The notes: a model not told the origin generated them from the sequence alone. DNA of 64,000 nucleotides from Rachycentron canadum (GCA_038496675.1 CM076650.1:23360745-23424744), one strand, 5' to 3'. Shown: positions 1 to 13,396, counted from the first letter of the stretch. Program-made: numbers and translations.

Positions 1-1266
1 GGTCCATCAATAATCCCATTTGTATTATTATTATTATTATTACTGCAGAAAAAGGACTCTGATTAACAGAAGTGTATGATTCTTGAACGTTTTGCTCAGT
101 GAGTTGATATTAACAGATGAAACCACTTTTGTGACTAGTGAAGCCTAAATACAATCACCAGAGGCAAAAAGCTAATGTTCCTATAAACAAACTACACCAC
201 GGTCACATGACTTTACAGCTGCTAAACCAATTGTAGTCTGACTTAGCACTTACCTCTGCTACAAAGTTAGTAATAGTTTACAAAAATGCAAAGGTGTAAA
301 GGTGGACTGTAAAGGTGGACTGGTGATTAGACCGGTTTTCATGTTCAGCGTCGTTTAATGTCCTCTGTCTGCATCCGTGCTGTTTTAAAGTGTTTAAAAA
401 AATGTATATTTTCCATATTTACTATTTTTTTGTCATAGAATAAAATGTTAACATGTCTTGAGCTTGTGTTCAGCCATCTACTTAAAAACCATGAATAGAG
501 CATGAAGACTTGTTGGTCGTCGGTTTGACCCAGAAAGTAGGAAAGAGGAAGTAAAGCCAATGTCAACAAAGAACGATATCTAACCAGATTTGTTCTTAAA
601 TGCTGGACATGATTCGAACCACAGTTTATACTCTTCCATGATAATTAAATGATGCGCTTTGCATCTTTTCTCAACCACAGACAAGTGCTTTGGATATTGA
701 GCACTTTTCCTTGACTATTTAGAGGAAGCTGGAACCCATTTTGAAATATTTGTACCATTTCACAGTCATCTTTTATTTATGAACCTGCATCTTATTTTTG
801 CACATATTTGCCTTTTTGAACAGAGGAAGCCTACCCTCCTCTTATTTTGTAGTTAAACTGGAAATATGAAAAGCAGGATGCTGAAAATATCCAGTATTTA
901 CAGCAATAATAAAATATGTCATGTTTGTATGTGAAAAGACTGTTGATAGTTGGAGATTCTGGCCTACCAAGAGGTGGTTTACATACAAAACCTTCATAAA
1001 TAAGTCAAATGTTACAAAAATGCTGTTATGCACATATTTAGTGTTTCCAAATTACTATTAACATGAGCTTTTTTTTTGACGTGTGGCTTATGCAACCATG
1101 TGCCTGCATCTGCAGTTCTACTTGTGAGGCTGAAATGCCAGCCTCATGTCAGTGCAGCCGAAATAGGTCAAGCCTAACACACACAAATACACACAGACAC
1201 ACACGAACACACACGAACATGCACACAGATAGATGAATTACTCATTCTCTTTCATGGCCTTTGTAG
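1..1266. other. Non-coding AT-rich DNA
   Basis: No credible gene. There is a short (TTA)n run at 24-42 and an imperfect CA-rich stretch at about 1178-1228. The last 25 bases or so, ending in TTTGTAG at 1266, are pyrimidine-rich and form the splice-acceptor-like sequence of the candidate exon that follows. Open frames here are short and in AT-rich sequence. Confidence 0.6.
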
Positions 1267-1372
1267 ATGGAAGAAGCGGATACCAATGCAAAAAGATCAA
1301 AACCCCTGTGCACGAGAAACAAGTGTCCTCCTCCCAGCAGCCGAGCAGGAGGGCGGAAGAGTCGCTCAACAG
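1267..1372 (+). other. Candidate exon 1 (hypothetical)
   Basis: A 106-base segment preceded by a pyrimidine-rich stretch ending TTTGTAG and followed by CAG|GTTCGT, a weak donor. A second possible donor is CCAG|GTATCT at 1437/1438, with the frame still open. An ATG lies at the first base after the acceptor. Read from it the frame is open, basic and serine/proline-rich, and ends with one base of a split codon, matching the phase of the candidate exon at 7865. The other two frames are also open up to the first donor, so openness is weak evidence. No family recognised. It could be a UTR exon, a lncRNA exon or chance. Confidence 0.22.
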
Positions 1373-1437
1373 GTTCGTGTCACTCCTCTAACTCTGCAGC
1401 TCTTCACTGCGTGTCCTTGGCTGCTCTGTCCTGCCAG

Positions 1438-2619
1438 GTATCTGTTTTTGGATCCTTTTCTTTGTGGAAACGTCTGTGTGTGCTAACTGCGCCTCGGTTT
1501 GAAGCTGCTTTTCCTCTTCCTGTGTCTGTGGAAAACACAAACAAAGAGGAAAATCAATGTATCCTCAAGCAATAGAAAAAAAAAAGTCAATACCTTTCAT
1601 ACAATCTATATTTAGTGCAGGGTGATGTAGAGATTCTCACTTCTGCCTGGCTGCAATTTTAGAGATAGATCCATTTCTCCACATTCATTTATTCATCATC
1701 CATTATTTCCTCAACTGTTACTTTGTGAATCATAACTCTGTAAATGCTTTCTATGTATTTTTCCATCTAAATTGGGCATATGTATATATAGAGCTGGGTG
1801 TGTTTAGGTGTGGGAGATGGTGGGCTGCTGAAGGTAATGTGGCAGTATCAATTTTCTGAGGAGATTGAATGTTTGTAGCATTTATTATCTTATGAATTTG
1901 CCCAGATTCATTCCTACTCTCATTATATGAGCTATATTACATCCTGGATTTATCTATTATTAGCATCACCTTATCTTGATTAACAATCTTACCTCATTTC
2001 ACTCTGTGATTGAAATATATCATGCAGATGACTCTATGTAATATATGCAGAGAACAGTTCTATTGTTTGGGGGTAAATGGATTTTTTAAAAGGAAGAACT
2101 CCTTATTAAAATCCTATCCAAAGCATTATCTCAGCGCCTGCGTGGTTAGACATGTATACAATGCAGCATCCCCCACCCCACCCTGGATAAAATGCACTAA
2201 CCAATCACCATCAGAGCGCTGCAGCAGGAGGGAGTTCCTAGCAACAGCTGGATACCTGTTGGCTAAATAGTGGCGTTGGCATCTAATCCAAGCTGCAGAT
2301 TCCTGCCCAACCATCAAATCCTGCACTTCTGACAGAATATCATTTATCCCTCTGCACCATGATCCTGCCGCAGCCGCACAGACTTGCTGAAGAAAAAAAA
2401 GAGTAAAATCATTTAGAAATGTTTTAAATGAAGGAGCTCCTTTGACAGGAAAGGGAGCAGAGAGGGGAGCCTCCTTCCAAATGAAACTTAAGATCTGAAG
2501 CCAGTTTATAATTTCTTAGTAATAAGTGTGTCAAATTCTTGATTGAATTTCAGCCAAGTCGAGTTCAGGGCCATGTAAATATGTGCTGCTTTCTGGGCCA
2601 TGTGTCCACACACAGACAT

Positions 2620-2620
<1 letters not shown>
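1438..2620. other. Non-coding DNA
   Basis: AT-rich sequence with no recognised gene or repeat family. A moderately GC-richer patch around 2130-2330 has overlapping short frames on both strands, which is typical of chance frames. Nothing else can be supported. Confidence 0.5.

Positions 2621-2682
<62 letters not shown>
2621..2682. repeat. (CA)31 microsatellite
   Basis: Uninterrupted CA dinucleotide repeat of about 62 bases, preceded by a short degenerate CACACAGACATG stretch. A pure repeat this long is expected to be highly length-polymorphic. It gives rise to a spurious Thr/His open frame. Confidence 0.97.
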
Positions 2683-2683
<1 letters not shown>

Positions 2684-3670
2684 CCTTATTTTTATACTTA
2701 AATTTTGTACTTTGTAATGAACATTAGGAAAATGTAGGCTATAACAATTATGAAATTAAGAAAGCGTGTAATACCTCTTTAATTGTTCAATGTGTAACTT
2801 AGCTCACTTTCTTTATCTCTAGTTTATTTTATGCTTCCAAAATTAGATAAAGATTTGAAGTCATCACGTAAAATAAAAAAAACAGCTCTAATGCCAATGA
2901 ATGGCAGTGGTTTTATGGAGGTGAGGTAAATATCATGTTTGTGGTTAGAATTAGGAAGCTAAATCACTTGGTTACATTTATGGAACAGTCATCATCAGTG
3001 CTAATAAAAGCTAAAGGTCAAAGGTTAAATAAAGCTTGAACTGAAACACAAACTCCAGTCTCTTGAATGATACTCTGACAGGCTACATGTCCATTTACTA
3101 GGTTGAGCTCCACAGCCTCAGTCTCTGCCACGCTACTTCCTGCATGTTAGTGTAACTGCAAGGACACTGGGCTGATTAAATTCACATGTCATATGATATG
3201 GGAGAAGATTAAAATTTCTCTTATCAGTGATATAACATCAATCACACGTGTAACAGCATTTCACATGTGAATTTCAGATCAGAAGTCAAAACATAAATTT
3301 AACTTCTGTCTTTCTTTGTAGAGATAATTCATTGTTTCTGTTTGCTACATAGTCAATATCACAAAACGGTGTGAAAACCAGAGGCTGGAGTAAGTCACAC
3401 GTGCAAGTCTCAAGGCTCAAATCCCAAGTTACTGTGGTAAGAATCAAGCGAGACAATTCAAGTTTTATGAAATTCTGAGGATTCAGCCTCAGGTTCCACA
3501 TTTAAATCGGTTACAGACAGAGGTCAGGAAAAGATTCTTTTTACTTTCAACATAAATGAAAAATGTTGCTGCTGCTTACACCTTAAAAATCTTGACATTT
3601 TGCAGCGATGTAGGGCCTGGATCTGACTGCAGCCACCCACTGCTACGAATTATTATCAGTATTTAATTTT
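2683..3670. other. Non-coding AT-rich DNA
   Basis: Plain AT-rich sequence without open frames of note, microsatellites or repeats I can name. The minus-strand frame over 3286-3501 has no recognisable features. Confidence 0.5.
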
Positions 3671-3675
3671 AGGTT

Positions 3676-3856
3676 ATGTTTTTATCCATGTGTTCATTTG
3701 TCACCAAAAGTACTGAACCAATTTGCTCCAAATTTGGTGGATGGATGGGGGAGGGTCCAGAGAAGGAGAAGATCAAGGTTTGTTTTTTGGTTTGTTGTTG
3801 TTCTTTTTTGTTCATCATGGAGGTATGTGCTCGACTGAGTGGCATTCTAGTTATTT
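3676..3856 (+). mobile_element. Degraded interspersed repeat (teleost family, unnamed)
   Basis: Two blocks match my memory of a repeat widespread in fish genomes. One is the segment with 'AATTTGGTGGATGGATGGGG' at about 3731-3750, followed by a block reading 'agatcaagg'. The other is the closing block 'GAGTGGCATTCTAGTT' at about 3837-3852. A T/G-rich stretch has replaced the middle. Seen: the sequence blocks. Recalled, not searched: the family resemblance. I cannot name the family or class. A repeat-library comparison would settle it. Confidence 0.55.
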
Positions 3857-6785
3857 CTGTTACAGTACATCTCTATGTGGAACATGCACTTTGTTCTTAT
3901 ATATATAAGTTTTGAAAACAAAATGTTACTTAAAGTCCTTTAGAGTCAACTGTCTCAAGTCTAAGTCAAGTTTCAGGTCATGAATACCAAGTCAAAGTCA
4001 AGTTATGCCTTTTATCTGCATTAGTCTTCAGTCCTCAAATTTGCCTTTTGACTTATGGCTCCCACCTCCAGTAAAAAATGAAAAACTGGTCATTAAGGCA
4101 CAAAGAGGGCACTGAGAAACATGAGAAACATTAACTCTTCATGTAAAGGATCTATCATACACCTACTCTTATGGTGGTCATGTTTTACTATTGCCACTCT
4201 TCCAAAATCAGCTGATTTCAAACATCTATGTCTGTTTTAAAGGTTTAGAGTGTTCTACTGTATCTGTGGAAACTCCTTTTGTGGTAACCCCCTTAACCTA
4301 TGCTTTAGTACAAACACTACTCATTTGAACCAACAGGTTTTGTGGTCAGAATGTCCAGAATAACAGTTTTAACAGCTGAATGTGGTGACTCTCCCGCCGC
4401 ATTGAAGCTGAACTTCATCTTAATATAGTTCCAAGCTGCAGTCATTTGTGGTCCTTCACTGCTAATAGCATCCCCTTAAATGAGCTCCCATTTCCTCATC
4501 TCATCTGAGCCCAGCATGACCCACAGATAGGCCCTTGTAAATTCTCCCCCCATCTGGCTCCTTTTAAGTCTATGTCAGACTGTCCGTAATCGCTCTGTCA
4601 AAATGGCATCCCGTCACCACCGCTTGTTATGAGGTAGCACAGAGCAGGAGGCTGAGACATACCAGAGATGGAGCAGTCTAGCAAGCCTGCCAGCCCCCTT
4701 CATGTAACATGAGGAAATGAGTTTGTGTCAGGACTATTTTGGAGTTGCTTTGAAGTCTTATTTTACCCCCTTTGCCTCCAGGGGGACAGCACTGAAAGCA
4801 AAGTCAAAGATAGGGGGTTGTAGGGGGATGGCCTGGTAGTACAATGTGGGGGAATCTGCCGAAATCTGCCCTGATAACCCAAAAGGGACTGTGCTCATGA
4901 TCTCGTGCCTGGGTGGTCAAAGCACATAGATGTGATATGTATGTCACTATGTTACATACTGCATGTTTGTGTAACAGGGTTTTGCCTTTTAATGACAGCT
5001 GTGGTGCTCATGTTTCTTTCTGCATGCATAAACATGTCCTTAGGAGAGTGCTTCCTTTTCCTGGGGCCTTTATTACTCTGTGCGTTATTTATTCATTGTC
5101 AATTTCTAAGTCAGTTGTAATTCTTGTGGTGTCGTCATATGTGTAGTACTACAATAAAAGCTACACTCAAAAGAAAAGACTCCAGTCGCTGCTCATATGT
5201 ATTCTGTTTTATTTGACTGCTGTTGCACAAGCATCCGAAACAAGCAACACAAAGTTTGAAAAAAAATTAAACAGACACTTCATGATCCCCCTACTGAAAA
5301 AGACATATTGTTATTATCATATTGTACAAATTCATAGATCAATAGTCAGCAGAGGGTCTGTCGATATGAGCCAGGAGCGACGGACTCCTCAGAGAAGGGG
5401 GAGGGGAATATTCCTCCAGACCAAACAATGATTTTTATTTACTAACAGGCAAACACAAATATGTGCACACACTGTCTTAAAATTGCTTCACACATGGAAG
5501 TGTAGAGCATTACAAAGCAGTAAGCCCAGAAGTGGCCAGTCAGCAGCACGTTGACCTTGAACACAAGTTTTTAGGTTGGGGGGGGGGGTTCCCATCACAT
5601 CTCAAAACCCCTCTTTACATCTATAGAATCAGCAGTGAGGAACTGCAGAACAATAATGTCAACACAACCTGAATTCACACATGCGCACATGCACACATGT
5701 ACACACAGGGTCTTTGGTGAAGATGGTGGATGCTTCCCACCCCCTGTTGCGTCCGGAGCGATGTTCCTGGAGCGGGGACAGCAAGGGGGGCATCCCGCAG
5801 TGCAGTTTGAGCGTCCTTGCCAGCGCCAGACAACTTCACTATCCCTGCCCTAGCAGGGGGCGATAATCACATCAAGCTCCCCTGACAAGAGGCATTGAAT
5901 TCAGCTTCGGTCCCCTTAAGAGTCTGGCATCAAGCAGTCTCTCCTGAACATGCTGCTGACGTTACAATGAGAAGGTTTGTGTTTTCATTTTTTCAATCTG
6001 TGGCATCGCACTTCTTTTTTATTCCTTTTTTTTTCTCTTCTTTTTGCCGCATCTGAATCGTATTTAGGAACGATTTGGGATTCTATGTCACTGGGGCGAA
6101 AATCTGAAATGGCAGAATCGAGTGTTTCCGCCATTGCCCTGTGGGAAGTTTTATTGTAATGGTGTCTTCTGTTTATCATGGTAAATTCCATACAATGAGT
6201 AGTTTTTGTAGTCTGTCCTGAGGAATGTTCTTTAAATTTTTTTTGTTGTAGGTAATTTACCGCTTTTTGTGTATTTAATTTGTCATTTGCGCAGATTATA
6301 TCCTTCGATCACAGTCACAATCGAAACTGTTAAAGCACTGTCAGTGACTTTACACACAGAATAAAAGGCTGAGGACTGACACATTAACACTACAACACGC
6401 TCAAGGTCTAACCAATGCTGGGCGGTGGTCCGAAGGAAAGGGATGCTACCACTTTAAGAGTCCATGGACTCCAAACCACGCTCAATCACTTTTTGCTGGC
6501 TCCTCTGGTTAGCAGCACTGTTATGATTTCTTTTTTCTGTTGTCAGCTTTTTTTTCCATACTCATGCTTTCATGTTATGGTTTTGTCTGTGGATATGCTG
6601 CACATGTCTCATAGCGCACTCAAAGACTTTCAAAGGTTGTTTATGTTTTGTGACTGGCCGATAGCCTACTGGTTTCATATGGCTATTTTTGGAAAATGCT
6701 ATCCACTCATCAAGACTTAAAATAACAAGGACTAAGCAGGGCCATTCTTCTTTCTTCTGAAATCCACCCAAACAGATGAGAACTG
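3857..6785. other. Non-coding DNA with simple tracts
   Basis: Mostly unremarkable. It contains an 11-base G run at 5578-5588, a broken CA/CG-rich patch at about 5676-5708, and T-rich patches near 6015-6050 and 6235-6250. The segment 5700-5960 is GC-richer but shows no gene. No named repeat recognised. Confidence 0.5.
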
Positions 6786-6789
6786 GACT

Positions 6790-7135
6790 CTTTTAAGCAG
6801 CTTTGTGGGCCCGCAGAGCTCCTCTGCTACCCAGGGAGCCCGGCTTCCAGCAGCTATGCCCCATTCATCACCTGCTTTCAATGGCCACCACCAAGCCGCC
6901 TCCAGCTAGAGGGCCAGGTAGGGTGCCGGGTGGTGCACAATGTTTGGGGGATTAGCAATCAAAGGAGTGTGGAGGCTAGGGCCCTCCGTCCTGGCCTGCC
7001 ATTCACTCCTAGCAGGGGAGGAGAGCTCCAGCAGCGGCCAAGGTCATCGTCTCCAGCTCGGCAGGAGGTAACTGGGAAAGAACCCTGGGAACCAGCCGCC
7101 TGCTCTGTGCTAATCATGGGCTAGCAGGCTAGCAA
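6790..7135. promoter_or_regulatory. GC-richer island, candidate conserved non-coding element
   Basis: About 350 bases that stand out from the AT-rich surroundings. They lack simple repeats and contain motif-like words, including GATTAGCAATCAAAGG near 6950, which holds a TCF/LEF-like ATCAAAGG. A splice-like arrangement also exists: CTCCTAG at about 7012, with GAG|GTAACT near 7068. No frame here resembles a known protein. Calling it regulatory is inference from base texture only. Confidence 0.25.
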
Positions 7136-7842
7136 CACAGCAGGTGTCTCACCCGCCAAACATTCATCTGTTTGTGCTGTGGATAGCATGGCTGACAACA
7201 AGATAATGCCTCACTTTTACTTTCTTCTCACTTTCACCCACTTTCCTCTCTTGTTTCCGTCCTTTGTTGATCTCTTTTGCTCTGTTCCAGCCTGGTTTGG
7301 TGGGATTTGGTTTATCTTTCTTTGAACTAAACTGAATGCTGACTAAATTGTCCTCAAAGTTTCTTTCCTAGGAAAGCTGTAAGTGAGGGGTACAAGTGTT
7401 GGGGTACAATGACAAAGGCCATTTGAAGATAGAAAGTGAAATGTCTTTCTCAAAAGTTTTCCTCAAGTTACCATGGTTTCAAACAAATGTGGCCAAACTG
7501 CTGTTTGTTCCCTTTGTCAAAATCTTTTTCTTTTCGTGGATGAAATGTGATAAGAAATCAGCATCATAAGAAAAAACTTTTGTCGTTTGAGTTGGAGGTC
7601 CCTTTTGGATTTGCTATCGCCATCCTGAATCTCATGTGACAGAATAGTGATTATAGCCATCGTTTTAAGCTGATTTGACATCCTGTGGTGTGAGACACTG
7701 GGTTGAGAAACCCTGACGAGACAGCTGGTTGGAGGCTCATAGACTGTGGCAGAGTGGCCCATAGATCGCAGGCTGGCCAGATTAGCTTAGCCCGCTAGGT
7801 CTCAGAAAGGGGAAGCGAACAGTGAGGTAATGATGATGTAAA
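7136..7842. other. Non-coding DNA
   Basis: AT-rich sequence with T/C-rich patches near 7200-7260. No repeat, RNA or gene recognised. Frames over 7517-7762 carry no visible domain. Confidence 0.5.
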
Positions 7843-7864
7843 ATGAGTCATTGCCGTTTTCCAG

Positions 7865-8182
7865 TCGGAGGCAAGACAGCAACCATGCCCGCTACCCCAC
7901 CCTCCCACAAATACACCCCTGTTGGGATATTGGCAAGTTGTCATGACGACAGGGATGTTCTGCTGATGAAGTCTCGCTCAGCACTGTCCAATCAGATCGT
8001 GGAGCTACAACCGCAGCGTGAACAGGGGAGGACGCACCTATTCCAGTTGCACAATGCTGAGAGAGGACAGGCGAAACCCGGGACCACCAACGGGAAATTG
8101 GCAATCCGGGGGACGCTGTCAATGGGCCGCCATGGTTCGACAATACACAAACAGCGGGGGTCGTGGATACGGGGGCTGCCAG
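7865..8182 (+). other. Candidate exon 2 (hypothetical)
   Basis: A 318-base, GC-richer segment preceded by GCCGTTTTCCAG and followed by CTGCCAG|GTAGGG. Length is a multiple of three, and one frame stays open across the whole segment (about 106 codons), polar and rich in Arg, Gln, Gly and Ser, with no domain I recognise. The minus strand is also open for much of it, so coding potential is unproven. Phase is 1-in/1-out, compatible with the candidate exons at 1267 and 33271. Alternatives are a conserved non-coding element or a lncRNA exon. Confidence 0.28.
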
Positions 8183-10725
8183 GTAGGGGGTCTCCATCAT
8201 CTGATGCTATTTGAGCCGCGATTGTTTGCTGCTATCAATACAAAGTATGGATGCATTATTTATTTTGACTATTAGCATGCAATTATTGAAGACTGCTATT
8301 AATATGGCTTATGTGATGTTGCGAGAGGTTGGTCATAGCTACTGGACTGCTCCAGGTGCACTTTACCAAATTGGCAAAACACTCCTGCAGGTGGTTTTTA
8401 CAAATGTGCAACAGCAACAAGAACCATAAAAAAAGCAGAGGGAATTTTTTGAAAAGGAGGGAAATGTCATGTGGCATTAACTTTAATGCAGTTTTGTATT
8501 CATTTCACTGCGGGATGTGGACCATGAGAAGAAGAGGATAACTGCAGGTGGCAAAGTGAATGAAAAACTGTCCTAGTGTTAGTTTGATTCAGGCCTTTTA
8601 TTCCAAACCCTCGGGAGGATTTGTCTTTTCATTTTGCTGCTGGCTGACCAAAGGAAAAGCCTGGGCTGTGTGTAGCTCTATGAAAGATGGAGGGCTTGGT
8701 GGGGGCGCACTCTGGTTTTTTTCCAGGCACTGCAGGTAGCCATTACGGTCATCATCCTCTTAAGCTGATTATTACAACCTACTGAATTGTAGCTGCCTAC
8801 AATTAATATTCTTTTTTTTTTTCACACAGGTTTGTTCATAAGACGATTATGATTAGGCTTTATTTCTTTTAGCATTTCATTTTAGCAACAAACCCCTTCT
8901 ACCCTCTCCTTACCCCTCCCTTGCTCAGCTCCAGTCCCTCTATCATGGGGTCTCTGTGGGACGCCATTCGACAGGCTGACCCCCAGTAGTGGTTGTGTTT
9001 GACTCTTCAAACTTGAGAATCAAATGTAGTCTGTCAGCATGGCCAAACCACCTTTATTAGCTCCTGGCTGGATTTTTCTTTTTTTTTCATTTTTGTAAAT
9101 GATGGCTCCACAGTGAGATGATCAGCACAGCAGGATTGCTTGGTTATTGTAAGGGTCAAAAGACTAGTGAACCAATACTTTCTTTAAAGACCATTTCTAT
9201 TTGATAATATAAAACTATATTTCATACTGGAAGGAATTTGATGTTTTTCTTATCTGCATAAATATTGCATATGTTGTTGTCTTACACATTGGTTCATTAG
9301 TTTCACTCTGTGTATAGAAGTTGAAAGTGTATGTATGAGTATTTCAACCACTAACACTGGGATAAAGCATGAGACACATGAAGTTCAAAATATTTTTTTC
9401 TGATTCCTCACTGAAGGTAACATTCAGTTTGGAACTTGGCCTTAGCTACAGTTATACCAATTTTATAGTAAGACAAAGACCTACTGTCACAGTTTCCCTT
9501 ACCTCGGTATGTTTTAATCCAACCCAACTAAGTGAACATAATCTCACTTTGCATGAAGGAATTCTTCATGAGGTCTGGTCACTCAGTTTAAAGATATAAT
9601 AGAGCCATATGCCCAGAGCAGACACTGTATGTTTCATCTTAATAATGGGAAATTGGATTAAGGCAAAGATGTTGAGAGCAGCTCATCACTACAAGGTGAT
9701 TGCTGAAATATGATGATGGCGCTCAGCACTGGCCAGTACACAGGCAAAACACGCTTTACTTGTTTAACCTTCATGCAACCCCAAGACAGCAACAATCCAA
9801 GCTAATGGCCGCTGAGATGGAAATAGTGGGATGAACTGCTGATTGAGACATTGAGGAATAACTCAGAATAGAGATAAAGTTTATTAAATAGACTTTTAAT
9901 ATCATTATTATTTTAATGGACTGTGTATGTATGATATAGATTTTTAGGGACTATACATTTTCATCTATGTTTAAAATCTCCCTGACTTCATGCTTTAAAG
10001 AATCCTCACATTTACATGTGAAACCATCTAAACCAGGGAAAAGTTGCCTATTCACGGTCACTTCCGAGTTGGAGGGAAGGGGTTTTCCCATTGCTTTGAA
10101 CTTACACACCACAAATGTTCTGGAGAGTTTGCAGACAATGATGTCAGGTTGTCGCAGGGCGAGAGGGTTTGTAGCAGGAAACCACTGAAGTGAGATGATT
10201 GCTCTTCTTGTGATGCAGATTAGTAACATTTTGGTGACTGGGGTCAGATGTGGTGAGCTCTGCGCCATCCTGTTTACATTCTGACCTTGAGGCTTGGCGA
10301 GATGTTAACAGCATTCTGCCAACTGAATGGAAACACAATTCAAAGAATCAAAGATATGTTAACATGCAAAATTAGCCTTTTCTTACAAATGTTATTAGTC
10401 TTCGTTAGATTCTTGTTTTGGTCTTTACATGTATATTTTTCCAAAGATCCAAAGTGTTGTAAATTTGATGAAGATGTCAAAAAAGCCACAAAGGCCTCTG
10501 GGAAACCCAATGAAACCTGCTTCAATTCATTCAAGGCATGATGTAATCAACTGCTGCCATCCAGATAAATCACAATTTGCAACATCCTAAGACAGAGGGA
10601 TAATAGACTGATGTTTCATGGGCTGAAATCAATCACCAGAGACACATGTGTCAGTAAATGTCATCTTGAGGTTGATTGGACCACCCAGAGGTTGCCCATT
10701 AACAGCCATGCGGTTTCCATTGAAG
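8183..10725. other. Non-coding AT-rich DNA
   Basis: T-rich runs at about 8811-8822 and 9078-9087. The rest is plain AT-rich sequence. Several frames of 60-105 codons occur on both strands between 9950 and 10540, overlapping one another and lacking domains. I read these as chance. Confidence 0.5.
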
Positions 10726-10729
10726 AAGT

Positions 10730-11480
10730 TCCAGGGTTGCGCCCTAAAGGCCATTCCCCCTGCCCACCAACCCCACAGATCCAGGTCCTGTGATCTATGG
10801 CTGGGGTCCCCTTCCGCTAATTACTGTGTTTGAATAGAACCCGAGCATGGACGAAAGAGAAACAAGGCCCCCAGACTGCTCCAGAGGAAAATATCATTCC
10901 TAACAGTTAGCCTGCATTCCTCACAACAAGGAACCAGAAACAGAGCAAACCATCTGATGACAGTCATACAACAGACACTTTACGCTTCACTCAGTCCCCG
11001 GGCTGGAAATGTCTATGATGACCATGTAAGAAGCGGGGAGCAGTTGGCGTGAATTAATTGCCCATCACTTGTCAGTGCAGAGCAGAAAAACTAGCACTGT
11101 GCAACTGTCTCTTTGAGAAGCTGTCAGCCAAGGACAATGAATGCATCCCATTTCTTCCCCACCTTCCTACATGTGATTTAATGGAGAAAGACGTGGACCA
11201 CAGACAGAGCTGTAAGAGAGTGTACAGCAGCAATGTGGTCAGGTTGTAAACACACAGACATGAAGAGGAAGAGCGGGATTACAAACAGGTTTGATCTCCT
11301 CGGGGCTGTCCAGACTCACTGACAGGGGAGGAGGGGAAGTGGGAGGAGGCGGGCGAGCAGTGATTTGGGCTTCTTTTATTCACTCCTTGCCCGTCAACTA
11401 CCTCTCTCTCTTGCCGGCAGCATTGTCATTTGGGCTGTCCAGATACAGCTGAAGGTCCGGCATTGATAGAACCACACACC
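10730..11480. promoter_or_regulatory. Mixed GC-richer island, candidate regulatory DNA
   Basis: Higher GC than the flanks and no simple repeats. It includes a homeodomain-type word GAATTAATTG near 11051 and a GC-box-like GGAGGAGGCGGGC near 11342. The interval 11390-11465 also looks single-copy and GC-richer. No coding frame is recognisable. Regulatory function is inferred from texture only. Confidence 0.22.
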
Positions 11481-13225
11481 ACAATGAGACAGACAAACAG
11501 GCAGACAAATGCCCCTGGAGGCTGAAGTCTTGGAAAACAGCTGAGGCCCACCAATTTGTTAACAGTACAATTTTCGATAGAGTTATAATATAACCCCCCG
11601 TCCTCCCTATCTCAATCTCTCTGTAGATTGTCTTTCTCCATTGTTCATTATTTTGAAGACACTGAATGAGAAGCTAAACTAATTTCTTTATCCAGAATGG
11701 TCAAAGGAGAGTCCAAACTACCCTTAATGCCAAACAAATCTAATTGAATTCATTATTATAATTTCTTTCTTCAAATAAATCAAAACCTTGCTTTAATTCC
11801 AGTGAAATTGAGTTTCATTTATCTTTATCCAGTTGTAATATTATCTTCTTTGTTCATATCCTATTGGTCTAGGAACAAATAGGGATAGGCAGATCATGAG
11901 ATAATGACGCCAGGCCTTTCTTCCAATGATGAGGCCCAATGTGAGGATGACACGGTCTGAAGATGAAGCACCGTCCTCCCCAGCCAATTTAGACAGGAGA
12001 ATTAAAGGTCCTGCATAGCTCGAAAGTGAATCACGTCCTTCAAGTTAATGTGTGACATCTAATATCCTTTGTGGCTGAAAGGCAGATGTCTCTTCTAAAA
12101 GAGTAAAGAGTAACTGTACTTCTGCAGGAGAAATGTGACCGATCAGTTAAATATCATCCCCTTTAAAGAAGGACTGTGTAAAAAGGAGAATTTGGTGGTG
12201 CAGTATGATATGAATCCATCCTCATTATTGTCTGGAATTAAGCTATGAAACAACTTTAATAATTTCTTTCAGTTTTCAGCTCCCTGCATCGTATTCATCA
12301 CTGTAGAATAATATAATTGCTCTTTAAACATTCTGAGTGTTTGAATATTTAATGTTTCCAATTCACAGATTCCCAAAACACATGTAATGTTTCATGCACG
12401 AGCAGCTTAAAAAAATTTGTTTATACATGTAGTGTAGTGCAAAGTGTATTGGATAATACTCAGATGATAAAGCACTGAAAATACAAGTGTCTATTTTAAT
12501 TAGACCCCTAGATAGTGGATGCTATAACTATTTCATCACACAAAAGACCCCCATATATTTAACTGTACCATTTCTGTACCATCTGTAAATGTTGCTGATG
12601 CACCCACTGTAGTCAAGGCAAATCTGGTTCTAATAAGAATTTGAGCCCATAATGGGTTTATGTGTGTAAACGGCCAAAGATGGAGTAGAAGGAAATGACA
12701 AATGATAATGTCCTGCCAGTCAGTGCAGACACACACTCATAGACAAACGCATATACACACACTTGGGCTTGCACATGCACACATCAAATGGAGCTGGAAC
12801 ATCTGTCAGACACCGGACCAGTGGTTTAGTTAAAAGATGAGGAGGGGTCTGGTGAACACTCTGCTATTCATTTATCTCGCATTGCTGCCCATTGGTTTTA
12901 ATTATGGCTGCTTCTTTCAAGTTAGAAATAGGCATGCTTCAAAAACAGAGCTGGCCTTTTTGTGTTTTACCATTGTTTCTGTGGGACTTTGCACATGGGG
13001 GCAAGGGTCCATGTGTGTGTGTGCCTGTGTGTGTGAAATCTTTCTGTTTGTCCTTCAGTCTCCCTCCCTGTTCATCCATCTGTCTATTTGCGTGTCTACA
13101 CATTTTGTAATCGAGGAGCGTTTCTTTGCCTGTTTGTGTGTGCACGTCAGAGTGTGTTCTGCCATGTATGTGCAGAATTGGTTTGCCTTATTTTCTCGGC
13201 ACAGCTGCAATAGGACTGCATTGAT
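11481..13225. other. Non-coding AT-rich DNA
   Basis: AT-rich, with a short degenerate CA stretch around 12727-12782. A 185-codon frame over 12837-13394 crosses T/G-rich low-complexity sequence (GTGTGTGTG near 13013-13035), has no domain and is not credible as a gene. Confidence 0.5.
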
Positions 13226-13229
13226 GTGT

Positions 13230-13375
13230 AACCCAAACCGGCACTTTAAAGGGCGAGAGGCCTGGACAGACGTGGTCTTGCTAGTATACCAGATGGGGCT
13301 TTATGATGAAAAGACCATAATCCCCATCCAGGCATCACTTCCATCACTTGTGCACTACAAAGCCATTCACGGCTT
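13230..13375. promoter_or_regulatory. Candidate conserved non-coding island
   Basis: About 145 bases of balanced, non-repetitive sequence between low-complexity flanks, with GGCACTTTAAAGGGCG near 13240 and mixed AT words. Texture resembles vertebrate conserved non-coding elements, but no alignment was possible. Confidence 0.2.
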
Positions 13376-13396
13376 TTTTTATTGCAAGAAATAATC

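Noticed and set aside
12837..13394. 185-codon plus-strand frame, the longest without N
   Set aside because: It crosses TG/T-rich low-complexity DNA, has no domain, and the first part is AT-rich intron-like sequence. No splice or start context supports it.
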